Assembly: GCA_020086605.1 (NCBI GenBank)
Contig: JACBWW010000020.1
Coordinates: 15,840,776-15,904,775, forward strand
Reading direction: 5' to 3'
Length of the DNA: 64,000 nt
From: Lanius collurio
Lineage: Eukaryota; Chordata; Aves; Passeriformes; Laniidae
Below are positions 46,201 to 59,900 of this stretch, one piece after another (position 1 is the stretch's first letter; each line of letters starts with the position of its first letter). The notes under the pieces are model-generated. The model was not told the origin of the DNA. It saw only the letters and a list, made by a program, of their open reading frames with translations, and did not search any database. A program made the position numbers and the translations under genes.

Positions 46201-47385
46201 TTAGGAGGTTTTTTAGGATTTTTTTTTCAGAACAGAATGGGTTGATGTAGAGATATGAATACTACCCAATTTTTAGAGGACCTGGTGAGGACATTGTGCT
46301 CATGTGTCAAGAATTTCAATTGTAATAGAAGAATCAAGGAAGATATGTAAGAGAATATAGTTGGATAAAATAGTCAAGTTGATAGTTTGGAAAATTACTG
46401 TTTTGAGCAACATCTTGGAGGAATCTGAGCGGGATAGAGTAGGATTTGTCAATAGCAGAGAAAGAAACCACATGAAGGTTGAATTGATTGAAGCCAAAAT
46501 CAGGATTCGTTTGATAACTACACAGGACAGTCTGTTGTAAAGAGATTTCATTTTGGAAGATCCAGCAAGTTTTAGAAGCAGCTATTGTGTGGGAATTTAG
46601 GAAGGGGATTTAGTAAAAAATTTTGCTAGATTCTATGCAGGTAGTAAGATACCAGATGGAAGTAAAGTAATCTGCAGTGAGAAGTACTGATGGTTTTGGG
46701 TTCATGCAGTTTATAGTTTTAAACAAAGATATGATTTTCCATATGTTCTATGGAAAAAGTAGTAGAAGAAATGTAGCAACCATTAGTTAAAACTTGCTAA
46801 TTATAAAAAAAATTCATTATAGAAACCAGCACTTTTAAGCTTCTACTAAAGCATGTTTTGTGCAGAGGCCTCTTCTGAGTGCATTGGGTGATTTGGTGAA
46901 GTGAGCATTACATATAGCTTTATCTGAGTATCACCTATGGCTATGAACTTTGGCTTTGTTTAGGAAAACAAATTCCTGGGTAGAATGCTAGAGCTTAGCT
47001 AGGTGGGTAGAGGAGAAGCATTGGCATGAAATTTATTCATCCTCTGTCCATTTTTAAATATTCTCAAACCTCTTTCTAATTCACTGGAAGAAGTTTTTTG
47101 TTCATGATAGCTACTTAGTGCCTTTCACTGGCAGTTCCTCACTTCATGTTTAAGGCTGTATTCAGATGCAAATTGTTAGATTGTTGACTTCTAGCTTAAT
47201 AGGGTTTATTAACCATCAGCATGGACTGCATTGTCTGAAATGAGGATTCCTTACAAAATTCTGTTCTCCGCAGAATTAGCAACTTGTCTGCTTTTTTTCC
47301 ATACTGCCATACTACAGCATGAGAAACTGGTGGGTAGACTGCTTTTACAAAAATATTGTGCATTTTAAACAGAGTAATCAAATTA

Positions 47386-47470
47386 TACCCTGAAATTAAC
47401 CCCTGAAAGGGTTATATAAAATATAACCCCTGAAATCAAATTATATCAAATTAACTCCTGAAAGAGTTGA
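47386..47470. repeat. Degenerate short-repeat array with two hairpins
   Basis: The core cctgaaa occurs at 47389, 47402, 47429 and 47457 (spacings 13, 27, 28), each time within related AT-rich flanks. Two copies form 5-bp stems around ctgaaa: AACCC/GGGTT (47398-47413) and AACTC/GAGTT (47453-47468). Confidence 0.7.
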
Positions 47471-47659
47471 TGAAATTCTGAGAACTTCAGTCTTCAAAGG
47501 AGAAGTTCCTGACTTTACATAACTTATTAACAGTCTGGGTTGGGTTCATTATGAAAATTATTTTTTTCCTAGGCTTATTCAAAACTGTAATTGTGACTTT
47601 TTGTTGAAAAGCCTTTACAGAATTGTTGTGTAACTTGCTGTATTTTCAAATATTTCTAG

Positions 47660-47965
47660 AGAGATGACACTCCTTGGATTATAAAGTATTTCAGGTGCAA
47701 TGGCAGATCCCATCCGCTGGGCCCGATACCGCTGGCAGCAGCTGATATCAACAGAAGGCAGAGAATGCAGCAGCAACAACTCAAGTAGCAAGTGCTATCA
47801 ATCATCAAAAACTACTGGCAAAAATAGAATAGTGGTTCCCTGTTTGGGACATTTTAAAGAAGAGTATGAAAAAGTATCAAAACTGTACATGAACAACAAA
47901 ATACGGACTACTAGGTATACTTTATTGAATTTTTTACCACGGAATTTATTTGAACAATTTCACAG
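47660..47965 (+). CDS. ATP10D: ATP10D exon 2 (40-nt leader plus first 88 codons)
   Basis: Acceptor atttctag at 47659; main ATG at 47700 in a strong context (G at -3, G at +4). Encodes [15 protein letters not shown], a Ser/Asn-rich stretch, [15 protein letters not shown] and [20 protein letters not shown], the P4-ATPase N-terminal signature. Ends within the Arg codon (AG|A) before gtaagg. Confidence 0.95.
47664..47684 (+). promoter_or_regulatory. Short upstream ORF in the ATP10D leader
   Basis: ATG ACA CTC CTT GGA TTA TAA: six codons ending 15 nt before the main ATG. Its start has a purine at -3 and A at +4. It would be present in every transcript that includes this exon and could reduce initiation at the main start. 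Confidence 0.7.
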
Positions 47966-50900
47966 GTAAGGAACTCCTTTTTGATTGTGGTAATTCTTCT
48001 GAAGCTGAATCCTTCTGTTGAAATGTTTGTGTGTATTACTGTATATTAAAAAATTATTCTTTCTCCTGACCCATCACTTCCAAAAAGGTACATGTTATCT
48101 GCCCAGAGTTTCTTGAGTATCATCATTGTTGGGCTAATACTTTTCTCCTTAGCTTGTGTACTTTCTGCTTATTCTGTTCTTTGGACCACTGAATTATTCC
48201 TTGCTCTTGGAGCACTGCCACACACCAGTCTGCAGTAGGATTTTCAGCTTATTTCCTGCAAATGTCTTTTCCCCCTTCCCTCATGTCTTTCTCTCCTGCT
48301 GATGAATTTTTTCATCTTCCTTCTGCTTGGAGAACTGCTGATTTGTCAAGCTATGCAGGGAGGTTACAGGATGGCTTCCTTTTTAAAACATGTCATGTTC
48401 CCTAAGAGATGATGAAATTAATTTTAAAGGACCTGGAAATTTGAGAGTGCAAATTCAGCAGTGCCTCACTTTGGGAGACGTGCCTGGAGGACAGTTTTGA
48501 TAATAGAGGAAAATTCTTGGTTTCTGCATTACCTGATCATGTATGTTAAGCAACTGTGTTGCTAAGTAATCTATTGACTAGAGAGTGAAAACAGAGTTCT
48601 GGATAATTCTTAAATTGCAGATGAAGAAAAAATAAATTCCCTCTAACTTAAATGTTTGTATAGCATGGAGTGGGGAAATAAGGATCATTTTCTGCTAGCA
48701 CAGCTAAATCCTGTGTTTTCTCTTTGTTTCAGAGTTGCCAATTTGTATTTCCTATTTCTAGTTGTCCTAAATTGGGTTCCTATGGTGGAAGCTTTCCAAA
48801 AAGAAATTACAATGCTACCTCTGATAGGAGTTCTGACAATTATTGCAGTGAAGGATGGTCTGGAAGATTACTCAAGGTACAAAATGGATAAACAGATAAA
48901 CAACTTAGTAACCAAAGTATATAGCAGGTAAGAGACTACACTCTTTGTGGCTTATTGTTATTATTTCATTATGACTATTATGTGAAAAAGTTAGTGATAA
49001 TTCTTTTGGTTACTTTCTGGATACTTAGTCATAAAATAATGTAATTTGGAACAGGTCTCTGAAAGTCATCTAGTCATTACCCCCACATCAAAGCAGGGTT
49101 GTTTAGATCAGGGACTAGTTGAGACTCAGTCACCAGTTTTGTTAAATGGTTATCAAATTAGTGTAAAATTTGCCAAAAAAAATTTGCTTTGAGGCGAGTT
49201 CATGCCTGTGTTTGTACTGTATTAACCAAGGTGCTTTGACTGGTTCAGCACTGTTGTACATAGCATTTGTTTTGAGAGGTGTATTTTTAGTTCCTCTAAA
49301 ATGGCTTCATGGGAATTGAAAGGCTGCTAGTTTATTGCTCAATAATGGCATCATGTTGTACTCATAATGTGATACCATTTCCCCAAACGGAGCAAGATAG
49401 TTTTCTGTTTGAGTGCATCACACAGTTTGGTACAAATGTTAGCATCTGTGTTCCACAGTGCAGGACTGCAATATTACAGACTGTGAGTGTGAGTCAGGCA
49501 TGGAGTCTGCTAGTGGCAAGTCTGCTAGGCAGTTATGATCATGGATAATGAAAAGATAGGAATGCAAACTGATCATACGCTAAATTGACCATCACAAAAC
49601 CTTGAGTATGTGTTGGTGCTGCACACATGATTATTTTTCTTTTATACCTGTCATAAAAGGATATTCCAAGCATGGAAAATGCAAAGATTAAGGAAGTATA
49701 GTGAATGCTTTCTCCTTCTTGCATGCTCTGTTTCTCTGTGGGAAACAAGTATTTTGGAGAATGTCACTTTTGATATGTTGTAGTAGCCATCACAAATAGC
49801 ATTTGTAGGTTTTTCTCAGTTTTAGTTTATGCATTTGTGAAAAATCACTTCTATGTATTTCAGGAAGGAGAAGAAATACATAGATGAGTGCTGGAAAAAT
49901 GTCAATGTTGGGGACTTCGTCCGGCTTTCACGTAATGAAATCATTCCTGCTGACATGGTGCTGTTATATTCTAGTGACCTAGATGGGATCTGTTACATTG
50001 AAACTGCAGGCCTTGATGGAGAAACCAATTTAAAGCAGAGACAGGTGGTGAGAGGATATTCAGAACAGGTGAGAATTGTGCTTTTCTAGGGGTGTAAGAA
50101 AGCTGACATGACAAATGGTGAACTGAAAACCCCACACAACTCAGCCCTCTAGACTGCCTAATTCTTGGTAGCTCAGCAATCCCCATCTGAACATCAAGGT
50201 ACTAGGTGACACAGTTATAATTTGTTGCTTGAGTTGTTTCGGAGCAAATCTTTGCATGTTCACATAACGCAGAGAAAGACAGAACTATTTTAAGTAGTAG
50301 AAACCAGTGAAATTAACAATTCAGGTAAACCTCAAGTAGTTACTTCTGGTGCATAACATGTCATGGGTGAGAAATTGGAGTTTTTTAGAAGGGACTCCTG
50401 TTCTGTATAAAGACCTAGAGAGAAGAGCATGTATTGTCTTTTTCACTGTTTCTTCATATTGCAAACACATTGTTACTCCCATACAATATTTTAATATTAT
50501 ACCTAGCAGCCAAAATGCTGGAGGCTGGCACAAAAAAGACAGTATGAAAAGATGAAAGAATCCTGACATTTCTGTAGTCTTCAGTTCTGCTGCTGAAACA
50601 CCATGCTGAAAACAGCAGCAGGGAACTTCAGTGTTGTCTGTAACAACAGACTGTTTAGTCCTCTGGGATAAAATTACGTGAGCCAGTTCTAAATTTACAG
50701 CAGTGGCAACGAAGTGAGGAGAAGTTGTCTCTAAGTGCCATTACTTAATGGGTATGGTAATACCAAAGGCATGATGTGCTTATCCCTTTACAGTCACATC
50801 CTTACTTTTGGTTTTACTTCTATTTTTATTTTTATTTCTTGATTTAGTCTTAGAACATCAAGGCAGGAAGGACTGTTTGACCCTTCTGTATATACGTATT

Positions 50901-53900
50901 TTTACACAGAGCAAAATTCCAGTGGTTTCCATCTTTATTGTCTCCCTCCTTTAGGGACCTTTAGACAAAATTCAAGTAATTCTAATTCTACTAAAATTTA
51001 AATCTTCTCTTTTGTGCCAGGAAACATAGGAAAACTTCTCAAGAAATAAGGTACAAAAGCTTCTACTTTAAATATTTGCTTTGCCAAAATTACAATTATA
51101 GTGAAGAAACAAAGTTGTAGTCCAGGAAGATCTGAGTGTCCGTATCAAGATACCTACATTTGGACATAGTTTTTGTAACCTCTGTTTTATGCTGGCAGAA
51201 TGTAGACAGCTGTGTCCACTATAGATTACACGCAGAGTTTCAGTGCCTTCTGTTTCAAGGTATTTTACAAGAGGATCTACTACCAATATATAGCTATATA
51301 TTCCCACACAGTAGAAGAAAAGAATTGAATGCTCTGGCTATTTCACTTTGAGGATAGTTCTTATTTGGGTAATCATTGTACTGTGCAAAATTCTTGAAAA
51401 GCATCAATCCAGTATTCTGTCTACCATTTTACAGAAATGTTGCACCTCCTGTGCAACTCATCATGAGAAAGGTCAGTGGAGAGACAGGTCTTTCACAGTT
51501 AATTAAATTTGCAAAGGGACGGAACATATCTGTATGTCAAAGGCTGTGTTCATATTGACTTCAGGTTACTACAGTGCAACACATCAATACAGCAAAACAT
51601 AGCAAAAAAAGTCTTTTAATCAAGCTAGCAAAGTACTTGTTAAAAATATGATGTCTTCTGAGTTTCAGAAGTTCACAGTTGCTATTCTGCCCATGTGAAG
51701 TCATCCAGTTGAGGGAGTACAGCTTTCTCAGAGACCTGTAATTATGTAGAAGATATATTCAGTAACACCTGTGAATTAGAGATTTATGCTTGGGAGCTTG
51801 AAACCTTAAATTGGTCATTGAGGTTTTTTTTAAAGAGTAGACCAAATGACCTTCCAAAGAGTTAGTGTCAGGTACTCAGCTTGGAAATGATTCAGTTATA
51901 CCAGAGGCAAGTCTGTGTTATTCTAGAGACTAGAAGCATACTCATATGCCATTAATTGAAATTAAATCGCAATAGCAGGTAATTCCTAAGATAAGGCCTT
52001 TTGGCTTTTCTCTTACTTCTCATCGTGTTTCATTCTTACTAATACAGGATACTCGTTTCACTTGACTTTTCTCTTCACTGAAGAGCTCACCTGCTCTTCG
52101 TTTGCAACATGTACTTCTGGTGTTCCATAGCAGCCCTTTCTTTGGTACTTGTAATTCTCAAACATCATTACAAAGTTCTTCGTGCTTTCTTTGTGTTAGC
52201 ACGGAAACCATCCTGGTCATGGTATTGGAAAAAAAAGTCTGTTTGCAAGAAATCCTGCTTGAAGAGAAGATAGTTCTTCTCTTTTTTTCATATAATGAAA
52301 AAATCTATGGGAAATCTCTTCCTTTCAGATGTTCTTACTGCTTTTGGTTTTTCTTCTTCCTCCTCATCCTTCCACCCATTTTTGTCCTCTCCAGTGTTCT
52401 CAAGATATCAGCAATTCAGCTGATACTTGCCAGTGTTTAATATTTACTAGGAAGTCCTATGATGTGTAAGTCTGAGTTATGCTGGGTAGGAGACAATCAA
52501 CACCACCAGCAACCTACAGTTTAAAAGCTAAATTGTTTGATAGTAATATCTGAACCTCTGAATTTATGATGTTTTTAATTTCTGTCACACTTTGTCTGAG
52601 TTCTCTGGGGGTTTTTTTCTTCCCATGCTTTTAGGTCTCTGAAATTGATCCAGAAGAATTTTCCAGTCGAATAGAGTGTGAAAGTCCTAACAAAGACCTC
52701 AGTCATTTCCAAGGCTTTGTGTAAGTAGATTTGGTGGCTCTTTAAACTATTGTCATTTGCTTTGACATAATTTTCAGAGGTCTCTTAATGTTTCCTTTAA
52801 GAAATAACAATATGGATAGAGGTCAATTTGCACCATTATGTTTCTGAGTGCAGCCCAACAGACAGAACTCCAAGAAGGGCTTTCTAAGCAGCAGATTGGG
52901 TAGTGATGCTTTTTATTTTGTATTAAATATTTTCAACATCTTAGGTCAGGCTGTTTTGCGATTGTGTATTTCATACTTGAAGTACCTGTTTCAAATCTGC
53001 TCTTCATAACGTATGGTATCTACAGTATTTGGTCTGGACCAAGGCCTGACTGGGCAAGCTGCATTGCTTAAAATTGGAAATCAAAAGGGCTGGCTTCCTT
53101 TCCTACTCTGATTTTTTTGTGTAACTTTCAGTCAGTTGATCAAACTCCTTTTGACCAGTGTGCCTATCTGTGTCTTTTCTTCAGGCTGCATTTATATTAG
53201 GGGTTTCCTTCATGGTTGGGGTTGGAAGGGACCTTAAGGGACTAGATGATCTTCAAGGTCCCTTCTAACCCCAGCCATTCTATGATTCTGTGTTTCTTAC
53301 AAGTTAATAATTTTCTACAGATAATAGGAAAACAAAATACTGTTTAATGGGGTGACTTATTTTCAGGTTTTGAGAGTTAGAATGTCTTTATTCTTCCCTT
53401 TGCACACTGACACATTAGACATTTGAGAATAAAAATAAATATATATGAATCCTAGTCTCTGAGGAAGCACCTTGACAAGGAGTGGGCCTACTTGTACTGA
53501 AAGTATACCACAGGAATGACAGTGCTCACAATATATTTAAGATAAGATTTTTTTTTTTTTTAAATATTTTCTGATGCTGATAATATGAAAGGGATAGGGT
53601 TTCGTATTTCCAGTATTTGTCTTGGATCTCTTTCCAGTAGTGTTTCCTCCTTCTCATCTGCCCGATGGCAAATGCTAGGCTGGTAAATGCAAAAAAAAAA
53701 TTATAATGCAGTGCCTACATGCTCGGATTTTCGAGAGTGGTCTGCTTTCATGTTACTCCATGCATTTGAAAAGTCAGATCAGAGATGTCAGGATGGCAAT
53801 CAGTGGCTTGCAACTTCTTTGGTAAATCTGTTCCTAATGTTTTTGTGAAGCCTAGTTGGTAACTGCTGGAGTCCCACAGCTGATGTGCTTTTTTTTGCAG

Positions 53901-56900
53901 TGAGCATTCAAACATGGATCGCGTGGGTCTCAGCAAGGAAAACTTACTGCTCCGAGGATGCACAGTAAGAAACACAGAAGCTGTGGTAGGCATAGTGGTA
54001 TATGCAGGTTAGTGAACCACCCTGGTTTTCACAAATTGCCTTGCAAACAAGATAGTTATGTGCCCTAAGAAACACTATTGTACAAAGGGGAATTGGGAGA
54101 GTAAAAGCTTGAATCTGGCAAAAGGCAGCCGTAGCTAGAAATGTTAAGAATGCACATCTGGGTCAAGTTTACTTCTGTTTTAACAGTAAAAATCTGACAC
54201 CCCTGATTATTTCTGGAAGGACAGATCTGTTGTGTGTGAACAGGTCCTTGTCCTCAACTTGTTGCAGTGGTAAACTGAGCTTAGGACTTCTCTTATCCGA
54301 AACTAAAGCTAGTACTGTTCTTCTAGTTCCATTCTGTAGTTTGTAGAAAAGGCAGAGGTTTTTACAGTAATCAATATGATGTATCCAGACAGATAGTTGT
54401 AACACAGGTGTAGGATTTTGTAGAAAATATTAGAAATAATATAGAAGGGTCAAGAATTATGTTGTTTCTATAGGAAAGAATATTAGTGACAGTTAATGTA
54501 AGTTAATAAAAGTTAATGTATGCATGGCAGATTTTGATTTAACTTGTTAGTTTTCTTTAGGACAGAATACATGTATTGTAGGAGAATCTAATTTCCTCAT
54601 ATTTATAATGGCCGTTCAAATATTAGTTAATAGAAATACTCTGTTTCCCAAAGCTTTAGAAATATAAAGCACTTGCAGTTCTGATACCTGCATTAGAGAA
54701 ATTCAACCTCTTTTTTGGTTGCAGGTCATGAAACCAAAGCCATGCTGAATAACAGCGGCCCTCATTACAAGCGCAGTAAATTGGAAAGAAAAGTGAACAC
54801 TGATATTCTTTGGTGTGTTCTTCTTCTACTTTTGATGTGTTTAACTGGTGCAATAGGTAGGTGAGAATCGCTCAGATTCCTGATATTTTCCTCTTTCAGC
54901 CTACAATGGGTAAGTATTTTATTTTGGGGTTAATTCATTTTGTCCATGTGTCATTCCCTGAAAGTTGGGAGTGCTGTGAGGTTGTAGTTGTCATGTTTGA
55001 TCTGGAGTGTGGTTAAAAAGTGTGTTCCTGATGCAAGTTTTTGGGTCTGGAGCCTGTTTTCTTCATTTGATTTCTCTTTTTTCTCACTAACTGTTCTGCA
55101 AAACTCCTACATTCTCTCCTAAGAGAGAACATGAGATGCATGTGTACATCGAGCTGAGAGACCTAGTGTGACTAGAGTTGTACCAACTTGATAATTTAGG
55201 GGTTGATTAAATGATTAGCTTGAGTAAATCTAAACAGACTAACTTTTCTGACAGATCATAAAGGTGTTTAAAATATGTTTAATAAAACCTCTTCAGACTA
55301 TACTTAAAAATGATGAAATGATGATGTGTTTGCAGGTAAACTAAAACCTGGACAGGCAAGGATAACACAATTAATTGCCAAGAGGTTTTGGGGTTTTTTT
55401 GGCAGGAAAAAACTGTTCGTGAAGTGTAACTAATATTTCTTTATTTCTGAGATATGCTGTATAGACGCTGTTGATAGAATGCATGTAAGGTGTTTATTCA
55501 TGTATGTATTGATACTTGGGACTCCTGTTGGGAAAAAACCCCAAGAGATAAAATTGTAGTTTAAAAGGTTAGAAAGAACTGCAGACTATAACAACTGACA
55601 CAATAACCCTGAGCTGTAATACATTTTACGTAAAACTGACTGACTTTATCTTGTTCTTGTTTTCAAGGTCATGGAATTTGGTTAAGTAGGTATTCAGAAA
55701 TACCTGTCTTTAACATCCCCAAGCCAGATGGGAAATTGAGTCATCCAATGTTAGGAGGCTTCTATATGTTCTGGACGATGATAATTTTATTACAGGTAAC
55801 TGGTCTGCTTTGAACATGGGTCACATTCTGATCTCATTTGTGCCCTTGAAGTAACTCTTTGGCTTCAGTAGAGCTACTTCATGTTTGTAACTGGGCAAAG
55901 ACTTCAGTTTTATTTAATCCCTGTGTTTTATTTTGGTAGGTCTTGATCCCGGTTTCTCTCTATGTTTCAATTGAAATTGTCAAATTGGGACAAATTTATT
56001 TAATACAGAATGACATTGATTTTTACCATGAGAAAACAGACTCAACTATTCAGTGTCGAGCACTAAATATTGCTGAAGACCTTGGCCAGATTCAGTACAT
56101 TTTCTCTGACAAGACTGGAACCCTCACTGAAAATAAGATGGTTTTTCGGAGGTGCAGCATTGCAGGACAGGAGTACTGCCATGAGGAAAATGGTAAGACA
56201 CAAACCTTTGTTCACCTGGATCATTTTTCCAACATATTTGATACCATGAACTTAATATTCTTTACTCATTGTGGGAGAAGTCATGCCTACTCTGTTTTGT
56301 TTCTCTTTGTGGAATATTCAGAACACTGAAAAATTGCCCATCTACTCTATCCTCTCTTTTTTTTTACCTCCAACTAAAGTGCCAGTGCTTACCTAGCATT
56401 CTAAGGTTTGAACATCCTGTTGACTGTCCTAGCAGTGTACCACCTTTATGTAGTGTATGTTAAGACTCCACTTCAACATGCTTTTGGTCTTGAGAATACA
56501 GTAACCCAAATTAAAGACATGCTTAACAGTATTAATACATTACTTAACAGTAATTTTAAGGTACAGATGTGTGTCCAATGCTGCAAGGGTAAGTTCCTTC
56601 CTCGAAAATGACTGTTGTAGTCTTACTTAGATCTTACTCAGCTGTTCATTATTAGCCAAAAAGTCAACAAGCACTATTAATAAATAAATAGTTACTGTCT
56701 TGCTGTCTAAAGTGTACGATCTTTCAGTATCTAATTCATGAGAGCCAGCTTGAAGTCTTCTGGGAACCAGGAGAAGATACAGCTTCAGACGCAAGGGAAA
56801 ATTGGACAGAGTGACATGAATTATTTAATTAGCTATTTTATTATGTAAAAGCACAAAGTATTTATTACAGTTCCCATGTGTATGTACTAGTGCCTGCAGA

Positions 56901-59900
56901 CATTTGCTCTTTTGTGTGTGGGCAATGCAAATATTCCATATGAGATCAAAGGTGAGGTACTGATTGGTGGGCATGTGAGGCACAGCTGTGTAGTAAACCC
57001 TCCATGGTTTCGATGGGTTTGCTGCCAGATAGAACTGCTCACAACTGCAAGCAAAAGGCACACCCTGCATCAGTTCAGCCCTTCTTTTGTTGTGTCACAG
57101 GACCAGATTTTACAGACAAATTTTGTAGCAATTTCTGCACATGTTTTGGAAGTGTTATGATGGGGGTTTCCAGATGCTTCTTTGAATTTGCATAATTGCA
57201 CTGGAAAGGATAGCAACAGCAAAGTGAGAAAAAAGTTTATAAGTTTTGAACTAGGTGAATGAACAACTTAAATAAAAAGGAGATTATCTTTTCAGAGCAT
57301 TTCCTAAATCAAGGAAAACTTTCAGAAAAGAAACCAAAAGTAGTGTGAGTGATGCAGCTGTGGCTGATTCAGCTCTCAGTGTGCTAGGGAAGGTATGTCT
57401 ACACATGCTTCTGCAAGTAGTTCACATAAAGTTATCTTCCAGAATTATTAATGTGTTAATTATGTACATAATTACTTCCTCCTGTGCCCTGTCTTTCCCC
57501 TGGAGAGTAAACATGTGTTTCTTCCTACCAAATTAGAAATTATATGAACCCTGAAAATCAGTTTGAAAAACTTTAGAGGTCCTGTTTTTAGCCCCAGTTT
57601 ATATTTGTTCAGATGCACAGAGGTGCTACATATGGTAAGAGTTGCAGTGCAACACAGTACAGTCTTTTACATAGAAGCTGCCTAACCTGAACATGTATTT
57701 CTGTGTTTATATCTGTATTGCCCAGGTTTAAGGGATGCCTGTGATTCAGTATAATCCTCCATAGATGCCCCCATGCAGTGTTTTGTCTGAAGTAATGTGT
57801 GCCTCTTGGACCATGGCAGTAGAGCAGTGTGGTGTTGTAAGAGGTGCCATGTGTTACTTCAGACAGAGCATGCAGCTTCTCAGCAGCCTGGAGGCAGAGC
57901 AGAATGGGCATGTGTTGTCCAAACCTGCCTCTACAAACATGTACTAAGTCACTGGTGCTGCTTTCCAGTAAAAGGTATCAATGCCTCATGTGAGATTTTG
58001 TAGTTGGTAGTTGTGGAGAGCCACAGTCTGTTATGTTCCCACTTACCTGCTTTTTAAAAGAGCTATGTTACTAATTTCATGTTGATATCAGGAAGATGGC
58101 CTGCCAAGGAAGGTGTAAGCTCTGGTCTCTTTGTTTCCTTGGACTCATGAGAATGGCAGGATGGGGGACAGAAAGAGAAGATAGCAGAAAATACAGGACT
58201 CACTAGTGACTTGATAAACATATTTCCCTCTCATTTAGAGTGACAGACCTGGGGACTGACCTGTGGATAGGTTTTCTCTTTGCATAGAATAGAATGATAC
58301 CCCTCTTTTCACTTCTTTCCTGTACAGTAGGTACCACCTGAAATAAGAAAGAAAAGGGGAATTAATGGTGTTGCTGGATGTGTCTATATATTAATGATGG
58401 TTTTTTGCTAGGATGCCATTGTTTGTATTCACACTTTAATGAAGTAAATAGGCAATGCACAGCTCTCAGAACAGTTTTCCCATGCTGTCTGTGGATTTTA
58501 GGCACTGAAGTGCCAGTGTATGCTCATGGAATGCTGTTTTCACAGTGAGAAGTAAAACTTGAAAGCAGAATAGTGTACATAGTTCCAGTTCTTTCCAGAT
58601 TGAGATTTCAACTTCTGGCATATAGTCAAACACTCTCAGAACTCCAGTGCAAACACTTGAATATGTTCTTAATCAAACCCGTGGTAGCATAGGAGTATTT
58701 CCATTTGCTACAGAGGTTCTTTACACCACTGATTTTTGGGTAGGAACAGAACTGCATTTATATCTGTGCAAAGGTGTTGCACATGTCCAGGCAAAGTTTT
58801 ATTATTGAAACCTGCTTTTCAATTAAAAACTCACAAAATGTGTATCTGTGAGGAGGTGTCCAATACCAAAACAATAAACACAGTTTCAATGAGTTCCTGC
58901 TAGCAGCTGTATTTGTCAATCCCCTGACATACAATTCTGATCCATCATAACATAACTAGGCTAGAAAACACACCAGGAAGTCTGGTTCCATTTTTCTCAC
59001 CTAAAGCAGAATTGTTGCTATTATTCTTTAGGATTTTTTTTGCTTTATTTCTTTAAGACCTCCAGTAAAGTCTAATTCACTGATTTCTCAGGCATTCTTG
59101 TCACATCGTCTCTGACAAGTTTTTTTTGATACCTACCATGAGTCCATCTTGCCATGAAATGGTGCCCTTGTGTCTTCTGATAGCCACAGTGTGCACAGAA
59201 AACAGGCAATTTCCTGTCTCTATGCAATTTCCCTTCACTTGAACATGCCTTTGACTCCCATCAACGTGCTCCTCTGGAGGCTATATAACTCCAGCTTATC
59301 TTACTGTATCCATGTGACTCATGTTATGAAAAGCTCTGATCATTCTTGTTTCCTCTTCTGGAGTCAATCCAGTAGAATGCTGCTCAAACAAGAGGACAGT
59401 GTGGTGGCTTGTTACAGCTTTCATAAATGGTGGCTTATTCTTATCTGTATAACAAATTCCTTACTTTAGGAAGTGTTTTGGACATGTTTCTTTTTGCTTG
59501 TGGAACAATAATTTTGTTTCTCTTTCCTTAGCAAAGAGGTTGGAATCCTATCAAGAAGTGGATTCAGAGGATGAGGATTCAGCTGATTGTCAGTGTGGCT
59601 CTTCAGCCTGTACATCAAAATGTCAGGGGCGCAACTGCAGAGCTGTGTGTGAACCTTTGAACAGAAAATCTCTGAATCAGTTGTCTGCTAGTTACTCTGA
59701 ATTTAAAAGGCAAGATGAAGCAGGTGGTATTCCCCACTCAGGACACATGGCTTTCAGCAGTCCCATTGTAAGTAGAAGCTGTTGGATTTGATGCTAAATT
59801 TCTGAAGTAACTCATGAGGGTATCTCTTTTTACCCTCATTTGATCAATATGCTTGTCATTTAAGAAATCCTTTCTCTCTTCCACCAAAATCAGAGGTGTC

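Larger units (their letters stand above)
38373..47659 (+). other. ATP10D: ATP10D intron 1 (assuming exon 1 ends at 38372)
   Basis: 9.3 kb. Holds the poly(C) tract, duplication copy 2, an LTR-like element near 42850-43212 and a small hairpin array near 47386-47470. The stretches 39440-42850 and 43212-47380 show nothing else recognisable. Confidence 0.7.

Noticed and set aside
52102..52440. 112-residue plus-strand frame in ATP10D intron 4.
   Set aside because: Its hydrophobic, Phe/Ser/Cys-rich composition comes from T-rich intron sequence; ATP10D reads straight from exon 4 to exon 5 with no missing residues.
57609..58003. Open frames of 60-100 residues on both strands in ATP10D intron 9.
   Set aside because: They overlap one another on opposite strands, show no family resemblance and are not flanked by splice sites in a usable phase.
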